A stretch of 64,000 nucleotides of DNA, taken from the NCBI RefSeq assembly GCF_011742875.1, contig NZ_JAAQTL010000001.1, positions 620,001 to 684,000 of the forward strand, written 5' to 3'. A program made the position numbers and the translations under genes. How positions within the stretch are numbered: position 1 is the first letter of the stretch; each line of letters starts with the position of its first letter. The DNA comes from Luteibacter yeojuensis. GTDB taxonomy: Bacteria; Pseudomonadota; Gammaproteobacteria; Xanthomonadales; Rhodanobacteraceae. The notes beneath the pieces are model-generated. The model saw nothing but the letters and a program-made list of their open reading frames with translations, searched no databases and was not told the origin of the DNA. Below are positions 43,628 through 58,761 of the stretch, one piece after another.

Positions 43628-44166
43628 GCCGCTCCGACACGTTCCATCCGTTCGCCCGCGTGCTGCACTGGCTGATGGCGCTGATGATCATCGCCATGCT
43701 GTTCGTCGGCGCGGGCATGGTCAGCACCGTCGAGACGAAGCACGACTGGTTGCTGGCGATCCACAAGCCGCTCGGTATCACGATCTTCGTGCTCGCGCTG
43801 ATCCGACTCGGTTTCCGCCTGACCCATCCCGCGCCCCCGCTGCCGGCGGACATGCCGCTTTGGCAGAAGCTGGCCGGGCATGCCTCGCATGGATTGCTCT
43901 ACGCGCTGATGATCTCGATGCCCTTGATCGGGTGGGGGATGCTGTCGGCCGGGAACTATCCGGTGACGCTGGGCGGAGGGTTGCTGCTGCCGCCGATCCT
44001 GCCCACGAACCCGGTGCTGTTCGCATGGCTGCGTGAAGCGCACCGGTACCTCGCGTGGCTGTTCTTCCTCACCTTCCTGCTGCACATGGGCGCCGCGCTG
44101 ATGCACGGATTGATCCGCAGGGACGGCGTGCTGCAGTCGATGACGGGGACGCGCATGCCCGAGTGA
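43624..44166 (+). CDS. Cytochrome b561 family protein
   Basis: A 180-aa membrane protein with four helices. His residues in RVLHWLMALM, AIHKPLGI, SHGLLYALMI and FLLHMGAALMHG form the two heme pairs. It probably passes electrons from quinol to the adjacent catalase-like peroxidase. It shares the ATGA overlap and so the same ECF control. Genes of this type beside SrpA-like peroxidases recur in proteobacteria. Confidence 0.9.
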   Translation: MSRSDTFHPFARVLHWLMALMIIAMLFVGAGMVSTVETKHDWLLAIHKPLGITIFVLALIRLGFRLTHPAPPLPADMPLWQKLAGHASHGLLYALMISMPLIGWGMLSAGNYPVTLGGGLLLPPILPTNPVLFAWLREAHRYLAWLFFLTFLLHMGAALMHGLIRRDGVLQSMTGTRMPE

Positions 44167-44200
44167 GGTGGCGACTCGCGCCTTACGGCACAATGAAGGC

Positions 44201-45328
44201 ATGCGAATAACCCTCGCCGCCCTCGTCATGCTCCTCGTCACGGGTTGCCGCTCCATCGGCTACTACGCCCACGTGACCCATGGGCAGATGGCGCTGCTCC
44301 ACGAGCGGCGCCCGATAAGCAAGGTGCTGGCGGATCCGAAGACGCCTGACACCACCCGCAAGCGGCTGGCGCTCGCCACCGAGGCCCGCCGCTTCGCGTC
44401 GACCCGCCTCGACCTGCCGGACAACCGCAGCTACACCTACTTCGTGCAGCTCGATCGCCCGTGGGTCGCATGGAATGTCTTCGCCACGCCCGAGCTGTCG
44501 GTCGCCCCGGTGACGCATTGCTTCCCCATCGCGGGCTGCGTCGCGTACCGCGGCTACTTCCGCAAGGATCTCGCCGATCGCGAAGCGGTGCGCGAGTCCG
44601 CCCTCGGCCACGATGTGGCGATCGGGGAAGTCCCGGCGTACTCCACGCTCGGATGGTTCGCCGATCCCATCCTGAGCAGCATGCTGCGCTGGGACGACGA
44701 CGAACTCGCCGGCACGATCTTCCACGAGCTGGCCCACCAGAAGGTCTACGTGAAGAACGATTCCTCGTTCAACGAATCGTTCGCGACCTTCGTCGAGCGC
44801 GAAGGCCTGCGCGAGTGGCGCTTATCGCGCCACCAGCCGCCGCCGGACGGGAAGGGCGATGCGCTCCAGCGCGCCTTCACGCAGCAGGTCCTCGCCCTGC
44901 GCGACCGCCTGAAGGCGATCTACGCGCAGGCCTGGACGGACGATGCCAAGCGCGTGGCCAAGGCGGAGGCCTTCGAGGACTTCCGCGGGCGCTATCTCGC
45001 CTGGAGGGGCGACGAGGCCGGCGGCGACCACCGCTACGATCGCTGGATGTCCCGCCCGCTCAACAATGCCACGCTCTTGCCGTTCGGGCTGTACGACACC
45101 TGGGTACCGTCGTTCGCCACCTTGTTCGACGAATCCGGCCGGTCCTGGCCGGCGTTCTTCGCCAGGGTGAAGACGCTGTCGCGGTTGGCTCCCGCCGAAC
45201 GGACCCTGGCACTCGAACGACTCGCGTCGGCCGCCTCGCGCGCTCCCGCGGGAGGCGGCCGTCGTCGAAGGGACGTCACGGCGACACCTTCGGCCTCCGG
45301 CCCGCCATGTGCTTCAGGTACGCCGTGA
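44201..45328 (+). CDS. Zinc aminopeptidase-like lipoprotein (DUF2265)
   Basis: A 375-aa protein with a lipoprotein signal ending at Cys16 (LLVTGC) and the DUF2265/aminopeptidase core. The zinc-binding HELAHQ lies near residue 183 with the second Glu in NESFATFVE. SYTYFVQLDRPWVAWNVFA is another family motif. It is envelope-located and its substrate is unknown. The C-terminal 20 residues are basic and lie over the 3' end of the convergent cytochrome gene (53-base overlap). The true stop may reflect a late loss of an earlier stop. Confidence 0.82.
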   Translation: MRITLAALVMLLVTGCRSIGYYAHVTHGQMALLHERRPISKVLADPKTPDTTRKRLALATEARRFASTRLDLPDNRSYTYFVQLDRPWVAWNVFATPELSVAPVTHCFPIAGCVAYRGYFRKDLADREAVRESALGHDVAIGEVPAYSTLGWFADPILSSMLRWDDDELAGTIFHELAHQKVYVKNDSSFNESFATFVEREGLREWRLSRHQPPPDGKGDALQRAFTQQVLALRDRLKAIYAQAWTDDAKRVAKAEAFEDFRGRYLAWRGDEAGGDHRYDRWMSRPLNNATLLPFGLYDTWVPSFATLFDESGRSWPAFFARVKTLSRLAPAERTLALERLASAASRAPAGGGRRRRDVTATPSASGPPCASGTP

Positions 45329-46088
45329 GGTCGTCCAGGTCCGTATCCGACAGCACCTTCCGGTCGAAGCCCGGCATCTTCGACTGCGGCCAGTGGCGCA
45401 GGTCCTGCGGGTTCCGCACCAGCGTGCGGAACAGGTCGGGGCGAAGGTATTCCGTGGGGCTGTGTGGCATGTTGAGGTCCGGGCCGAGCTTCGCGTCGCC
45501 CTGGCCGTTGAGGGTGTGGCAGCTGAGGCAGTTGCGCTGGAACACCGCGAAACCGCGACGCGCGGGCGCATCCGCCGGCAGCGACGCCGCCGGCTTCATC
45601 GCCGGGAAGCGGTCGGCAGGCGACCCGAGCACGCGGATGGCCGCGACCTGGTAGGGCCATTGCTCCGGCCCGACAGGACCGGCCTCGGGATGCAGCCAGA
45701 CAAGGTAGAACGGCCCCGCGCCGGGCTTGTCCTTGCCCAGCGGCGGCCAGGCAGCGTCCGGCGGCTCGATCGCCAGCCAGGCCTCGGCGCCATGCCCATC
45801 CAGCACCAGCGAAGCGGGCACCTCGGCCGCGAAGCCATCCAGTGCTTCGAATTGCAGGTGGGCATCGGTGGACACGCCTCCCAGCAGGGCCTTGAGCGGC
45901 ACCGCGCGGTACCGCCTCTCGCGGTGGTAGGACACGTCGGCTGGCACCACGATGTCCCTGGCATCGGGCCGGGCCAGCAACTGCTCCGTCGTCAGCTTTC
46001 GCGCGCCGGTCCCGGTATCGAGGGTGAGGGTGGCCGCCGAAGCCAGGCCGGCGCAGAGGAGGAGCAGGCATCCGAATAGGAGACGCAC
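45276..46088 (-). CDS. c-type cytochrome with SUOX-like N-terminal domain
   Basis: A 270-aa secreted protein that starts at GTG 46088 (AAGGAA is 8 bases before) and has a signal peptide (residues 1-19). The first domain, near 20-140, looks like the sulfite-oxidase molybdopterin fold without the cofactor cysteine. A C-terminal cytochrome domain follows with the heme motif CLSCH and distal Met (PQSKMPGFD). Heme attachment needs the Ccm system encoded at 17-23.5 kb. Role unclear; it may feed a dehydrogenase elsewhere. It converges with the aminopeptidase gene. Confidence 0.8.
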   Translation of the reverse strand: MRLLFGCLLLLCAGLASAATLTLDTGTGARKLTTEQLLARPDARDIVVPADVSYHRERRYRAVPLKALLGGVSTDAHLQFEALDGFAAEVPASLVLDGHGAEAWLAIEPPDAAWPPLGKDKPGAGPFYLVWLHPEAGPVGPEQWPYQVAAIRVLGSPADRFPAMKPAASLPADAPARRGFAVFQRNCLSCHTLNGQGDAKLGPDLNMPHSPTEYLRPDLFRTLVRNPQDLRHWPQSKMPGFDRKVLSDTDLDDLTAYLKHMAGRRPKVSP

Positions 46089-46220
46089 GGGGAATTCCTT
46101 GTGGAGGTACCCTCGGATTATCGCCGCATCGACCCCATGTGGCCCGTTCGACCCGATCACGGCTCTCTCCATGTCCGATTCCAGCGTTCCCGAGTTCTTC
46201 CACCGCCACGGCGCCGGCGC

Positions 46221-47408
46221 ATGATCATCCAGTCGCTGCTCGATACCGACCTCTACAAATTCACGATGATGCAGGTCGTGCTGCACCAGTACCCGGCCGC
46301 GCAGGTCGAGTACCGCTTTCGTTGCCGCACGCCGGACGTGGACCTCGTGCCGCTGATCGGCGGTATCCGCGAGGAACTGGAGAAACTCTGCACGCTGCGC
46401 TTCACCGAGGAAGAGCTTGCCTATCTCGCTGGCCTGCGTTTCATCGACAGCGACTTCGTCGATTTCCTCGGCCTGTTCCAGCTCAACGCCAAGTACGTGA
46501 CCATCGAGCCATCGGCGAAGGCGAACGGCGAGATCGAGATCGTCATCGCCGGCCCGTGGCTGCACACGATCATGTTCGAAGTGCCGCTCCTGGCCATCGT
46601 CAACGAGCTCTACTTCCGCGCGACCTGCCCGGATGTCGGCCTGGACGAAGGGAGGGCGCGCCTGCGCGCGAAGATCGCGATGCTGCGCGACACCCCGGGC
46701 TACGAAAACGCGCGCATCGCCGATTACGGCACGCGCCGCCGCTTTTCGCGGGATTGGCACGAGGAGATGCTGGGCATCCTGCGCCGGGAGCTGGGCGCGC
46801 AGCTGGCGGGCACGAGCAATGTCTGGTTCGCGATGCGCCAGGACCTGCGGCCCATCGGCAGCATGGCGCACGAGTACCTCCAGGCGTTCCAGTCGCTGGG
46901 GCCGCGCCTGCGCGATTCGCAGACGGCCGCGCTGGAAGCCTGGGCACGCGAATACCGTGGCGATCTCGGCATCGCGCTGTCGGACGTGTACGGCCTCGAG
47001 GCCTTCCTGCGCGATTTCGACATGTATTTCTGCAAGCTGTTCGACGGGGCGCGGCACGATTCGGGCGACCCCATCGCCTGGGGCGACCGCGTCATCGCGC
47101 ACTACGAAGCGAACCGCGTGGACCCGCGGACGAAGACCCTGGTCTTCAGCGACAGCCTGGACATCCCACGGGTCATGACCCTGTACCGGCACTTTGCCGG
47201 GCGCTGCCTGCTTTCGTTCGGCGTCGGTACCAACCTCACGAACGACGTGGGCCCGCAGCCGCTCAACATCGTCATCAAGATGACCCGTTGCAACGGGCAG
47301 CCGGTGGCGAAGCTCTCGGATTCGCCGGGGAAGAGCATGGGCGTGGAAGACCCCGATTACATCGCGTACCTGCGACGGGTATTCGACCTGCCTCCGAGCG
47401 CTCTGTAG
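46221..47408 (+). CDS. pncB: Nicotinate phosphoribosyltransferase
   Basis: A 395-aa enzyme that salvages nicotinate to nicotinate mononucleotide with [17 protein letters not shown] at the start, [10 protein letters not shown] with the phosphorylatable His, [12 protein letters not shown] and [14 protein letters not shown] are family signatures. Start ATG 46221 is 132 bases from the divergent cytochrome gene. Its stop TAG at 47406-47408 comes from a partial REP (TGTAGGAGC at 47404-47412), and the protein ends in SAL. Confidence 0.95.
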   Translation: MIIQSLLDTDLYKFTMMQVVLHQYPAAQVEYRFRCRTPDVDLVPLIGGIREELEKLCTLRFTEEELAYLAGLRFIDSDFVDFLGLFQLNAKYVTIEPSAKANGEIEIVIAGPWLHTIMFEVPLLAIVNELYFRATCPDVGLDEGRARLRAKIAMLRDTPGYENARIADYGTRRRFSRDWHEEMLGILRRELGAQLAGTSNVWFAMRQDLRPIGSMAHEYLQAFQSLGPRLRDSQTAALEAWAREYRGDLGIALSDVYGLEAFLRDFDMYFCKLFDGARHDSGDPIAWGDRVIAHYEANRVDPRTKTLVFSDSLDIPRVMTLYRHFAGRCLLSFGVGTNLTNDVGPQPLNIVIKMTRCNGQPVAKLSDSPGKSMGVEDPDYIAYLRRVFDLPPSAL

Positions 47409-47421
47409 GAGCAACTGTCTT

Positions 47422-47503
47422 TGTGGGAGCCGCTTCGGCGGCGATGGGGCTCGCGGTACGCGTGCCCGCTGCCGCGGGATCGCCGGCACAGCCGGCTCCC
47501 ACA
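47422..47503. repeat. REP variant type 2 (GTGG)
   Basis: Arms TGTGGGAGCCGCTTCGGCGG and its inverted partner (CAGCCGGCTCCCACA) frame a conserved centre GCCCGCTGCCGCGGGATCGC. The same centre recurs at 58,615, so this is a distinct subfamily from the TGTAGGAG type. It lies after pncB and beside the tandem REP cluster. Confidence 0.88.
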
Positions 47504-47527
47504 AGGTTCCTTCCGGGCCTGCTCTTC

Positions 47528-47763
47528 TGTAGGAGCCGCTATAGCGGCGAGGGGAACTTACCTCGCCGCTTCATCGCTCCGTGGGCTTTTATAGCGGCGG
47601 GGGGGGAACTTACTTCGCCGCTTCATCGCTCCGTGGGCTTCTCTAGCGGCGGGGGGAACTTACCTCGCCGCTTCATCGCTCCGTGGGCTTCCATAGCGGC
47701 GGGGGGACTTACCTCGCCGCTTCATCGCTCCGTGGGCTTCTCGCCGCTATAGCGGCTCCCACA
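47528..47763. repeat. REP with four tandem ~50-bp copies
   Basis: The ends are ordinary REP arms (TGTAGGAGCCGC... at 47528 and ...GGCTCCCACA at 47763). Between them a unit of about 50 bp (TAGCGGCGGGGGGAACTTAC then CTCGCCGCTTCATCGCTCCG) is repeated four times at about 47541, 47591, 47643 and 47692. The copies differ almost only in the length of a G-run (4, 8, 6 and 6), as if expanded by slippage. It lies in the tail-to-tail gap between pncB and the third glycine-zipper gene. Confidence 0.9.
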
Positions 47764-47774
47764 GTTCCTTTTTT

Positions 47775-48224
47775 TTACTGCACGCGCGACACGTTGCCCT
47801 GGTCGTCGACCACGACGATGTCGCCTTCGCGGATCGCCGAGGCGTCCTTGACCTGGACGTTCGTGTAGCCGCCGGTGCCCATCTTCAGGCGCAGCGTGTA
47901 GCTCTCGCCGCCGCCGCCCTTGCCGATGGCGTTGCCGGCGAAACCGCCGCCCACCGCGCCGCCGACAGTGGCGAGGGTGCGGCCCTTGCCCTTGCCGACC
48001 TGGTTGCCAAGGACGCCGCCGGCAATGGCACCGATGACGGCGCCCGCCGTGCCGTGGTCGCGGCCCGCGGTGACGTTATGCTCGATGCTCTGTACCACGC
48101 CGCACTGGTCGCAGCGCACGTAGATGCCGTCGCTGCGGGTCAGGACGGCGGCGGAGGCCGGGGCGGCGACCGCCGTCGCGAGCAGGGCGGCGAGCGGAAG
48201 GCTGAGGACGGTCTTGATGTTCAT
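47775..48224 (-). CDS. Glycine-zipper 2TM protein (third copy)
   Basis: A 149-aa secreted protein with an ordinary signal peptide (cleavage near APASA, residue 25) rather than a lipobox. The glycine zipper (GAVIGAIAGGVLGNQVGKGK and GAVGGGFAGNAIGKGGGG) and RCDQCGVVQSIE match the paralogue at 32,046. The end is a beta domain (GDIVVVDDQGNVSRVQ). Probably acts in the envelope; the family's function is only loosely known. Confidence 0.85.
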   Translation of the reverse strand: MNIKTVLSLPLAALLATAVAAPASAAVLTRSDGIYVRCDQCGVVQSIEHNVTAGRDHGTAGAVIGAIAGGVLGNQVGKGKGRTLATVGGAVGGGFAGNAIGKGGGGESYTLRLKMGTGGYTNVQVKDASAIREGDIVVVDDQGNVSRVQ

Positions 48225-48342
48225 GGGAAACTCCTTGAGGGACGAACTTGGAAGTGATCGTCTGCCGCAACAGTCTAAGCCTGTTCACTGAACGCAGATG
48301 GAGCATGATTCTCACTTCACGCGTTCGATGGATACTAGAGCG

Positions 48343-49758
48343 ATGAGCACTGCCCTTGTATGGTTCCGCCGCGATCTTCGCCTTGCCGACCACCCCGCAC
48401 TCCATGCCGCGGTTGCCTCTCATGACCGGATCGTGGCGCTTTACGTGCACGCGCCCGGGGAGGAAGGCGAGTGGGCGCCGGGAGCGGCGAGCCGCTGGTG
48501 GCTCCACCATTCGCTGGAAGCGCTGGATGCGTCGCTCCGCCGGCACGGCGGGCACCTGGAGGTGCTGCGCGGCGACAGCCTGGAGGCGTTGCGTGCGACG
48601 GCTGCCGCCTGCAAGGCCGATGCCCTGTACTTGAACCGGTTGTACGAGCCTCGCCTGCTGAAGCGGGATGCCCGGGTCGGACGCGCGCTCGAGGCCGACG
48701 GCCTCGCCGTGCGCTCGTTCAACGCGTCCCTGTGGAGCGAGCCGGGCGATCTCCTGAACCAGCAAGGCGAGCCCTACCGGGTCTTCACCCCGTTCTGGCG
48801 CAACCTCCGTACGCGGATCGACGAAAGGGCACCGTTGCCCGAGCCGGCGACGATCTCGTTCGACCGCGTGGACGGTCGACTCGCCGGCCGCGTCGACATC
48901 GCGGACCTCGCCCTGCTTCCCGACCACGACTGGGCGCGGGGCTTCGCGGACTGGACACCGGGGGAGCGTGGCGCACGGGACTTGCTGGACCTCTTCGCCG
49001 ACGATGCCCTGGGCCACTACGCCGAGGGTCGCGACTTCCCGGCGCGCCATGGCACCTCGCGCCTCTCCCCGCACCTCCGCTGGGGTGAAATCTCGCCCGT
49101 GCAGATCCACGCCGCGCTGCGCGGGCACCGCGGCCTCGAGCCGTTCCTTCGCCAGCTGGGCTGGCGGGAATTCGCCCAGCACCTGCTTTACCATTTTCCG
49201 AAAACGCCCAGGGAAAACTTCAATCCCTCCTTCGATGCCTTTCGCTGGGCCGCGCGCGACCCGCATGCGCTTCGCCGCTGGCGGGAAGGGCAGACCGGCA
49301 TCCCGATCGTCGACGCCGGCATGCGCGAACTCTGGGCCACGGGGTGGATGCACAACCGCGTGCGCATGCTGGTCGCGAGCCTGCTCACGAAGAACCTGCG
49401 CCAGCACTGGGTACTCGGCGAACGCTGGTTCTGGGACACCCTGGTGGACGCGGACCTCGCCAACAATGCGCTGGGCTGGCAGTGGGTGGCGGGGAGCGGC
49501 GCGGATGCCGCGCCGTACTTCCGCATCTTCAATCCGGTCACGCAGTCGGAGAAGTTCGATGCCGAAGGTGCCTACATCCGCCGCTGGGTGCCCGAGCTGG
49601 CACGGGCGAAGGGGCGGCTGGTGCACGCGCCATGGGAAGACCCGGCATTCCTCGAAGGCTCCGGCTATCCGCCCCCGATCGTCGACCTCAAGACCTCCCG
49701 CGAAACCGCGCTCGACGCGTACCGGAACCTGCGCGGTGCGGGAGGAAACACCCTGTAG
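48343..49758 (+). CDS. phr: Deoxyribodipyrimidine photolyase
   Basis: A 471-aa flavoprotein that repairs UV-induced pyrimidine dimers with blue light. The N-terminal alpha/beta antenna domain (LVWFRRDLRLADHPAL) and the FAD-binding C-terminal domain (WTPGERGARDLLDLF; GTSRLSPHLRWGEISP; WFWDTLVDADLANNALGWQW) are intact. ATG 48343 follows an AGAGCG stretch; ATG 48328 is an alternative. Its TAG at 49756-49758 comes from the REP at 49754 and the protein ends GNTL. Confidence 0.95.
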   Translation: MSTALVWFRRDLRLADHPALHAAVASHDRIVALYVHAPGEEGEWAPGAASRWWLHHSLEALDASLRRHGGHLEVLRGDSLEALRATAAACKADALYLNRLYEPRLLKRDARVGRALEADGLAVRSFNASLWSEPGDLLNQQGEPYRVFTPFWRNLRTRIDERAPLPEPATISFDRVDGRLAGRVDIADLALLPDHDWARGFADWTPGERGARDLLDLFADDALGHYAEGRDFPARHGTSRLSPHLRWGEISPVQIHAALRGHRGLEPFLRQLGWREFAQHLLYHFPKTPRENFNPSFDAFRWAARDPHALRRWREGQTGIPIVDAGMRELWATGWMHNRVRMLVASLLTKNLRQHWVLGERWFWDTLVDADLANNALGWQWVAGSGADAAPYFRIFNPVTQSEKFDAEGAYIRRWVPELARAKGRLVHAPWEDPAFLEGSGYPPPIVDLKTSRETALDAYRNLRGAGGNTL

Positions 49759-49838
49759 GAGCCGCCATGGCGGCGAGAAGCCCACGGAGCAGTGAAGCGG
49801 TGACGTGGATCTCCCTCGCCGCCATGGCGGCTCCTACA
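49754..49838. repeat. REP pair whose GTAG makes the phr stop
   Basis: Forward arm TGTAGGAGCCGCCATGGCGG and inverted copy, with core spacer GCCCACGGAGCAGTGAAGCG, 85 bp. Both arms carry CATG at the palindrome centre, a subtype shared with one arm at 38,918. It fills the tail-to-tail gap between phr and the antiporter gene. Confidence 0.92.
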
Positions 49839-49852
49839 GATAACGCACGGTT

Positions 49853-55962
<6,110 letters not shown>

Positions 55963-55967
55963 GCGCG

Positions 55968-56351
55968 ATGCTGGAAGCCATCCACCATGTGGCGCTGATC
56001 TGCTCGGACTATGCGCGCTCGAAGGCGTTCTACACGGAGGTGCTGGGTCTGAAGGTGGTCCACGAGGCGTACCGCGAGTCGCGCGATTCGTGGAAGCTGG
56101 ATCTCGAGGTGAGCCCGGGCGTGCAGCTCGAACTGTTCTCGTTTCCGGCGCCGCCGAAGCGGCCGTCGCGTCCGGAAGCGCAGGGACTTCGGCACCTCGC
56201 GTTTTCGGTAAGCGACATCGACGCCACGGTGGCGACGCTGGCGGCGCGCGGCGTGACCTGCGAGCCCATCCGCACCGACGAATACACCGGCCGCCGCTTC
56301 ACCTTCTTCGCCGACCCCGACGACCTGCCGATCGAACTTTACGAACGGTGA
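55968..56351 (+). CDS. VOC-family protein YaeR (GloA2)
   Basis: A 127-aa glyoxalase/bleomycin-resistance fold protein very similar to E. coli YaeR: IHHVALICSDYARSKAFYTE, YRESRDSWKLDLE, ELFSFPAPPKRPSRPEA and RRFTFFADPDDLPIELYE are signature segments. Metal ligands are His7 (IHHVA), Glu near residue 58, His near 76 and the Glu near the C-terminus. Substrate is unknown for the family. It follows epmA by 5 bases and probably shares its transcript. Confidence 0.88.
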   Translation: MLEAIHHVALICSDYARSKAFYTEVLGLKVVHEAYRESRDSWKLDLEVSPGVQLELFSFPAPPKRPSRPEAQGLRHLAFSVSDIDATVATLAARGVTCEPIRTDEYTGRRFTFFADPDDLPIELYER

Positions 56352-56360
56352 GGGGGCCGT

Positions 56361-56421
56361 CTCGCCGCTATAGCGGCTCCTACAGGAACCGCTACGCTGT
56401 AGGAGCCGCCATAGCGGCGAG
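56361..56421. repeat. REP pair in outward (inverted-order) arrangement
   Basis: Here the CTCCTACA-ending arm comes first (56361-56384) and the TGTAGGAG-starting arm second (56398-56421), opposite to all other loci in the window. The arms are separated by only 13 bp. It lies in the tail-to-tail gap between yaeR and the DUF2461 gene. Confidence 0.85.
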
Positions 56422-56446
56422 CAAGCCCCCGACACCGCCCGATAGC

Positions 56447-57133
56447 TCAGAACTCCAGCTCCTGCGCCGCACACAGGTAATCCACCATCGGCGCAAGACG
56501 CTTGAAGTTGTCCACCACGAACGGCAGCAGCTCCGACGAACACGCCATCGCCTCGTCGAAATCCTGCCCGGCGGCGAAGTTCTTCCGCTTCAGGTCCTCG
56601 ATCAGTTCGTGTTTCGCATCGAACCCGCGCGGCGGACGCGACAGGCTCTCGCCCCAGAAAGTGAAGCGCTCCACGAACGCCTTCGAATGCGTCGCCCGCT
56701 TCCAGGCGCCCGGGTTGTCGGCCAGGAACTCGCGCAGCTTCTTCAACACCGGCGGATCCGGATGCCACATGCCGCCGCCGACGAAACATTCGCCGGGCTG
56801 GATGTGCAGGTAGAAGCCCGGCGCCTGGATCTCGTGGCGCCGTTCGTGGAAGAAGCGCGAGCCCTGCCAGCCCTTGTACGGCTGCTTGTCGTTCGCGAAG
56901 CGCGTGTCGCGGTGGATGCGGTACAGCGATCCGCCCACCTTGCGCGGATCGGCGCGGAAATGCGGACTGATCTTCTGCAACGGCGCTGCAAGGTCGCCGA
57001 TGAGCGCGAGGAACGGCTCGCGCACGTGGCGCTCGTAGTCGTCCTTGTGCGCCTGGAACCATTCGCGGTTGTTGTTGCGAACCAGCGACTTGAAGAAGCG
57101 GAAGGTGGCGGGCGTGAAATAGGTCTGGGGCAT
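56447..57133 (-). CDS. DUF2461 family protein
   Basis: A 228-aa member of the TIGR02453/DUF2461 family: YFTPATFRFFKSLVRNNNRE at the start, SLYRIHRDTRFANDKQPYK, FYLHIQPGECFVGGGMWHP and a C-terminal helical part are all conserved. It is cytoplasmic, with no known reaction. It lies 10 bases after sbcB in the same direction and is likely co-transcribed with it, which hints at a link to nucleic-acid metabolism, but weakly. Confidence 0.9.
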   Translation of the reverse strand: MPQTYFTPATFRFFKSLVRNNNREWFQAHKDDYERHVREPFLALIGDLAAPLQKISPHFRADPRKVGGSLYRIHRDTRFANDKQPYKGWQGSRFFHERRHEIQAPGFYLHIQPGECFVGGGMWHPDPPVLKKLREFLADNPGAWKRATHSKAFVERFTFWGESLSRPPRGFDAKHELIEDLKRKNFAAGQDFDEAMACSSELLPFVVDNFKRLAPMVDYLCAAQELEF

Positions 57134-57143
57134 GGTCGGATGG

Positions 57144-58568
57144 TCAGTGCAGTTCGCGGCCCCACGCCTCCAGCGCGTCGAGCAGGGCGAGGGGGGCGCC
57201 GGGCAAGGCGCGCAGGGCGGCGAGTTCGGTGGCGTAATCGTCGAGGGTGAGCGTGGTCAGCGGGCCGTGGCGGGTGAGGCGATCGACGCGGAACGCCTCC
57301 CACCGCGCCTGTTCTTCCAGGCTGAGGGTCTGTGGCCAGTTCCGGGCACGGTAGCGGAACAGCAGTTCCGGATAGCGCGGATCGCGGAACGGAAACGCGC
57401 GCGTGCCCAGCTGCTCGGGCGGCGTGGCGCGCACGTCGGCCAGGAGGCGGCGATCGGCATCCGGCAGGAAGCCCCCGTAGAGCGCAAGCTCGGGATCCTC
57501 GGCCGGCGGCAGGTCGCCCGCCAGCGCATACACACTGCGCAGCTTCTCGGCGAGGCCGCTGGCGTTGCGCAGCGCACCCAGGTGCCGTTCCACCGCGTCC
57601 ATGTCCAGCCCCAGCCGCCCGAGGTCCGCGTTCTTCAGGACGGAGAGGGGAGCCAGCGCGGGCGCATGGTTCGCGCGGACGGTACGCAGGGCGATCCGCT
57701 CCACGCCTTCGGGCAGGTCGGCGCGCGAGGTGAAGACGCGGTCGGCCACGTCTCCCTCGTCGAGCGCGAGGAGGTCGGCCGGGTCCGCGGCCAGGTCGTA
57801 TACGATCACCTCGCCCTGCCGCGAAGGATGCGCGGCGAGTGGAACGACGACGGCAAGGCAATGCCGGCTGGCCGGGTAGCGTGACGAGACATGCACGACG
57901 GGTGTCATCGCCGCCACGTCCAGCAGCTCGAACACGCGTTGCTTGCGGCGCAGGGCGAAATACCAGTCCCACAACTTCGGCTGCTTCGCGCGGATGAGCC
58001 GGGCCAGGCCGATCAATGCCTCCACGTCGGACAGCGCGTCGTGGGCGCGGTCCTGTTTCAGGCCGTTCGCCGTGGCCAGGTGTTCCAGCTTGAAGCTGGG
58101 TGTGCCGTCCTCGCGGGTAGGCCAGACGATGCCCTCCGGCCGCAGCGCCTGGCACATGCGCACCAGGTCGATGAGGTCCCAGCGTGAATTGCCGTTCTCC
58201 CACTCGCGCCCATACGGGTCATAGAAATTGCGGTACAGCAGGTGGCGCGTGAATTCGTCGTCGAAGCGGAGCGAGTTGTAACCGACCGTGCAGGTCCCGG
58301 GCAGCGCGATCTGCTCGTGGATCGCGGCGGCGAAATCGGCCTCTTTCAGCCCCTCGCGCTCGGCCAGCTGGGGAGGGATGCCGGTGACCAGGCAGGCGGC
58401 CGGCTGGGGCGGCATGTCCCTCGGCGGCTTGCAGTAGATCATGAGCGGCTCGCCGACCACCTCGAGGTTGGCATCGGTGCGGATGCCGGCGAACTGGCTG
58501 GGGCGGTCTCGCCGCGGATCGGCGCCGAAGGTTTCGTAGTCGTGCCAGAAGAAGGTCGGTTCGGCCAT
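57144..58568 (-). CDS. sbcB: Exodeoxyribonuclease I
   Basis: A 474-aa 3'-5' single-strand DNA exonuclease. The DEDD-type motif I is [11 protein letters not shown] (Asp11, Glu13), Exo II is [14 protein letters not shown], and Exo III is [14 protein letters not shown]. The SH3-like and C-terminal helical domains follow. It works in recombination and mismatch repair. Length matches E. coli ExoI. Confidence 0.95.
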   Translation of the reverse strand: MAEPTFFWHDYETFGADPRRDRPSQFAGIRTDANLEVVGEPLMIYCKPPRDMPPQPAACLVTGIPPQLAEREGLKEADFAAAIHEQIALPGTCTVGYNSLRFDDEFTRHLLYRNFYDPYGREWENGNSRWDLIDLVRMCQALRPEGIVWPTREDGTPSFKLEHLATANGLKQDRAHDALSDVEALIGLARLIRAKQPKLWDWYFALRRKQRVFELLDVAAMTPVVHVSSRYPASRHCLAVVVPLAAHPSRQGEVIVYDLAADPADLLALDEGDVADRVFTSRADLPEGVERIALRTVRANHAPALAPLSVLKNADLGRLGLDMDAVERHLGALRNASGLAEKLRSVYALAGDLPPAEDPELALYGGFLPDADRRLLADVRATPPEQLGTRAFPFRDPRYPELLFRYRARNWPQTLSLEEQARWEAFRVDRLTRHGPLTTLTLDDYATELAALRALPGAPLALLDALEAWGRELH

Positions 58569-58614
58569 CGGGGCATCTTCTCACGGGATCTCGACATTTG
58601 GAGCACCTGCGCTT

Positions 58615-58698
58615 TGTGGGAGCCGCTTCAGCGGGCGATGGGTGCTCGCAGAAAGCTTGCCCGCTGCCGCGGGATCGCCGGCGGAGCCGGCTCCCACA
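58615..58698. repeat. REP variant type 2 (GTGG)
   Basis: Arms TGTGGGAGCCGCTTCAGCGG and inverted GAGCCGGCTCCCACA with the same GCCCGCTGCCGCGGGATCGC centre as the copy at 47,422. A half-arm GCTCCTACAG follows at about 58709-58718. It lies in the divergent gap between sbcB and orn, so it may influence both promoters. Confidence 0.88.
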
Positions 58699-58761
58699 AA
58701 CGACGGTTGCTCCTACAGGTACGTCTGGCGGGTTAGACTTCCGTTACAGAAGGGAGCGCCC

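Noticed and set aside
46089..47504. Extension of the cytochrome gene to a 742-aa protein
   Set aside because: It is antisense to pncB; a signal peptide and ribosome binding site mark GTG 46088 as the start.
47541..47740. Four regular repeats as a CRISPR array
   Set aside because: There are no unique spacers: the whole ~50-bp unit is repeated head to tail and matches the REP core; no cas genes nearby.
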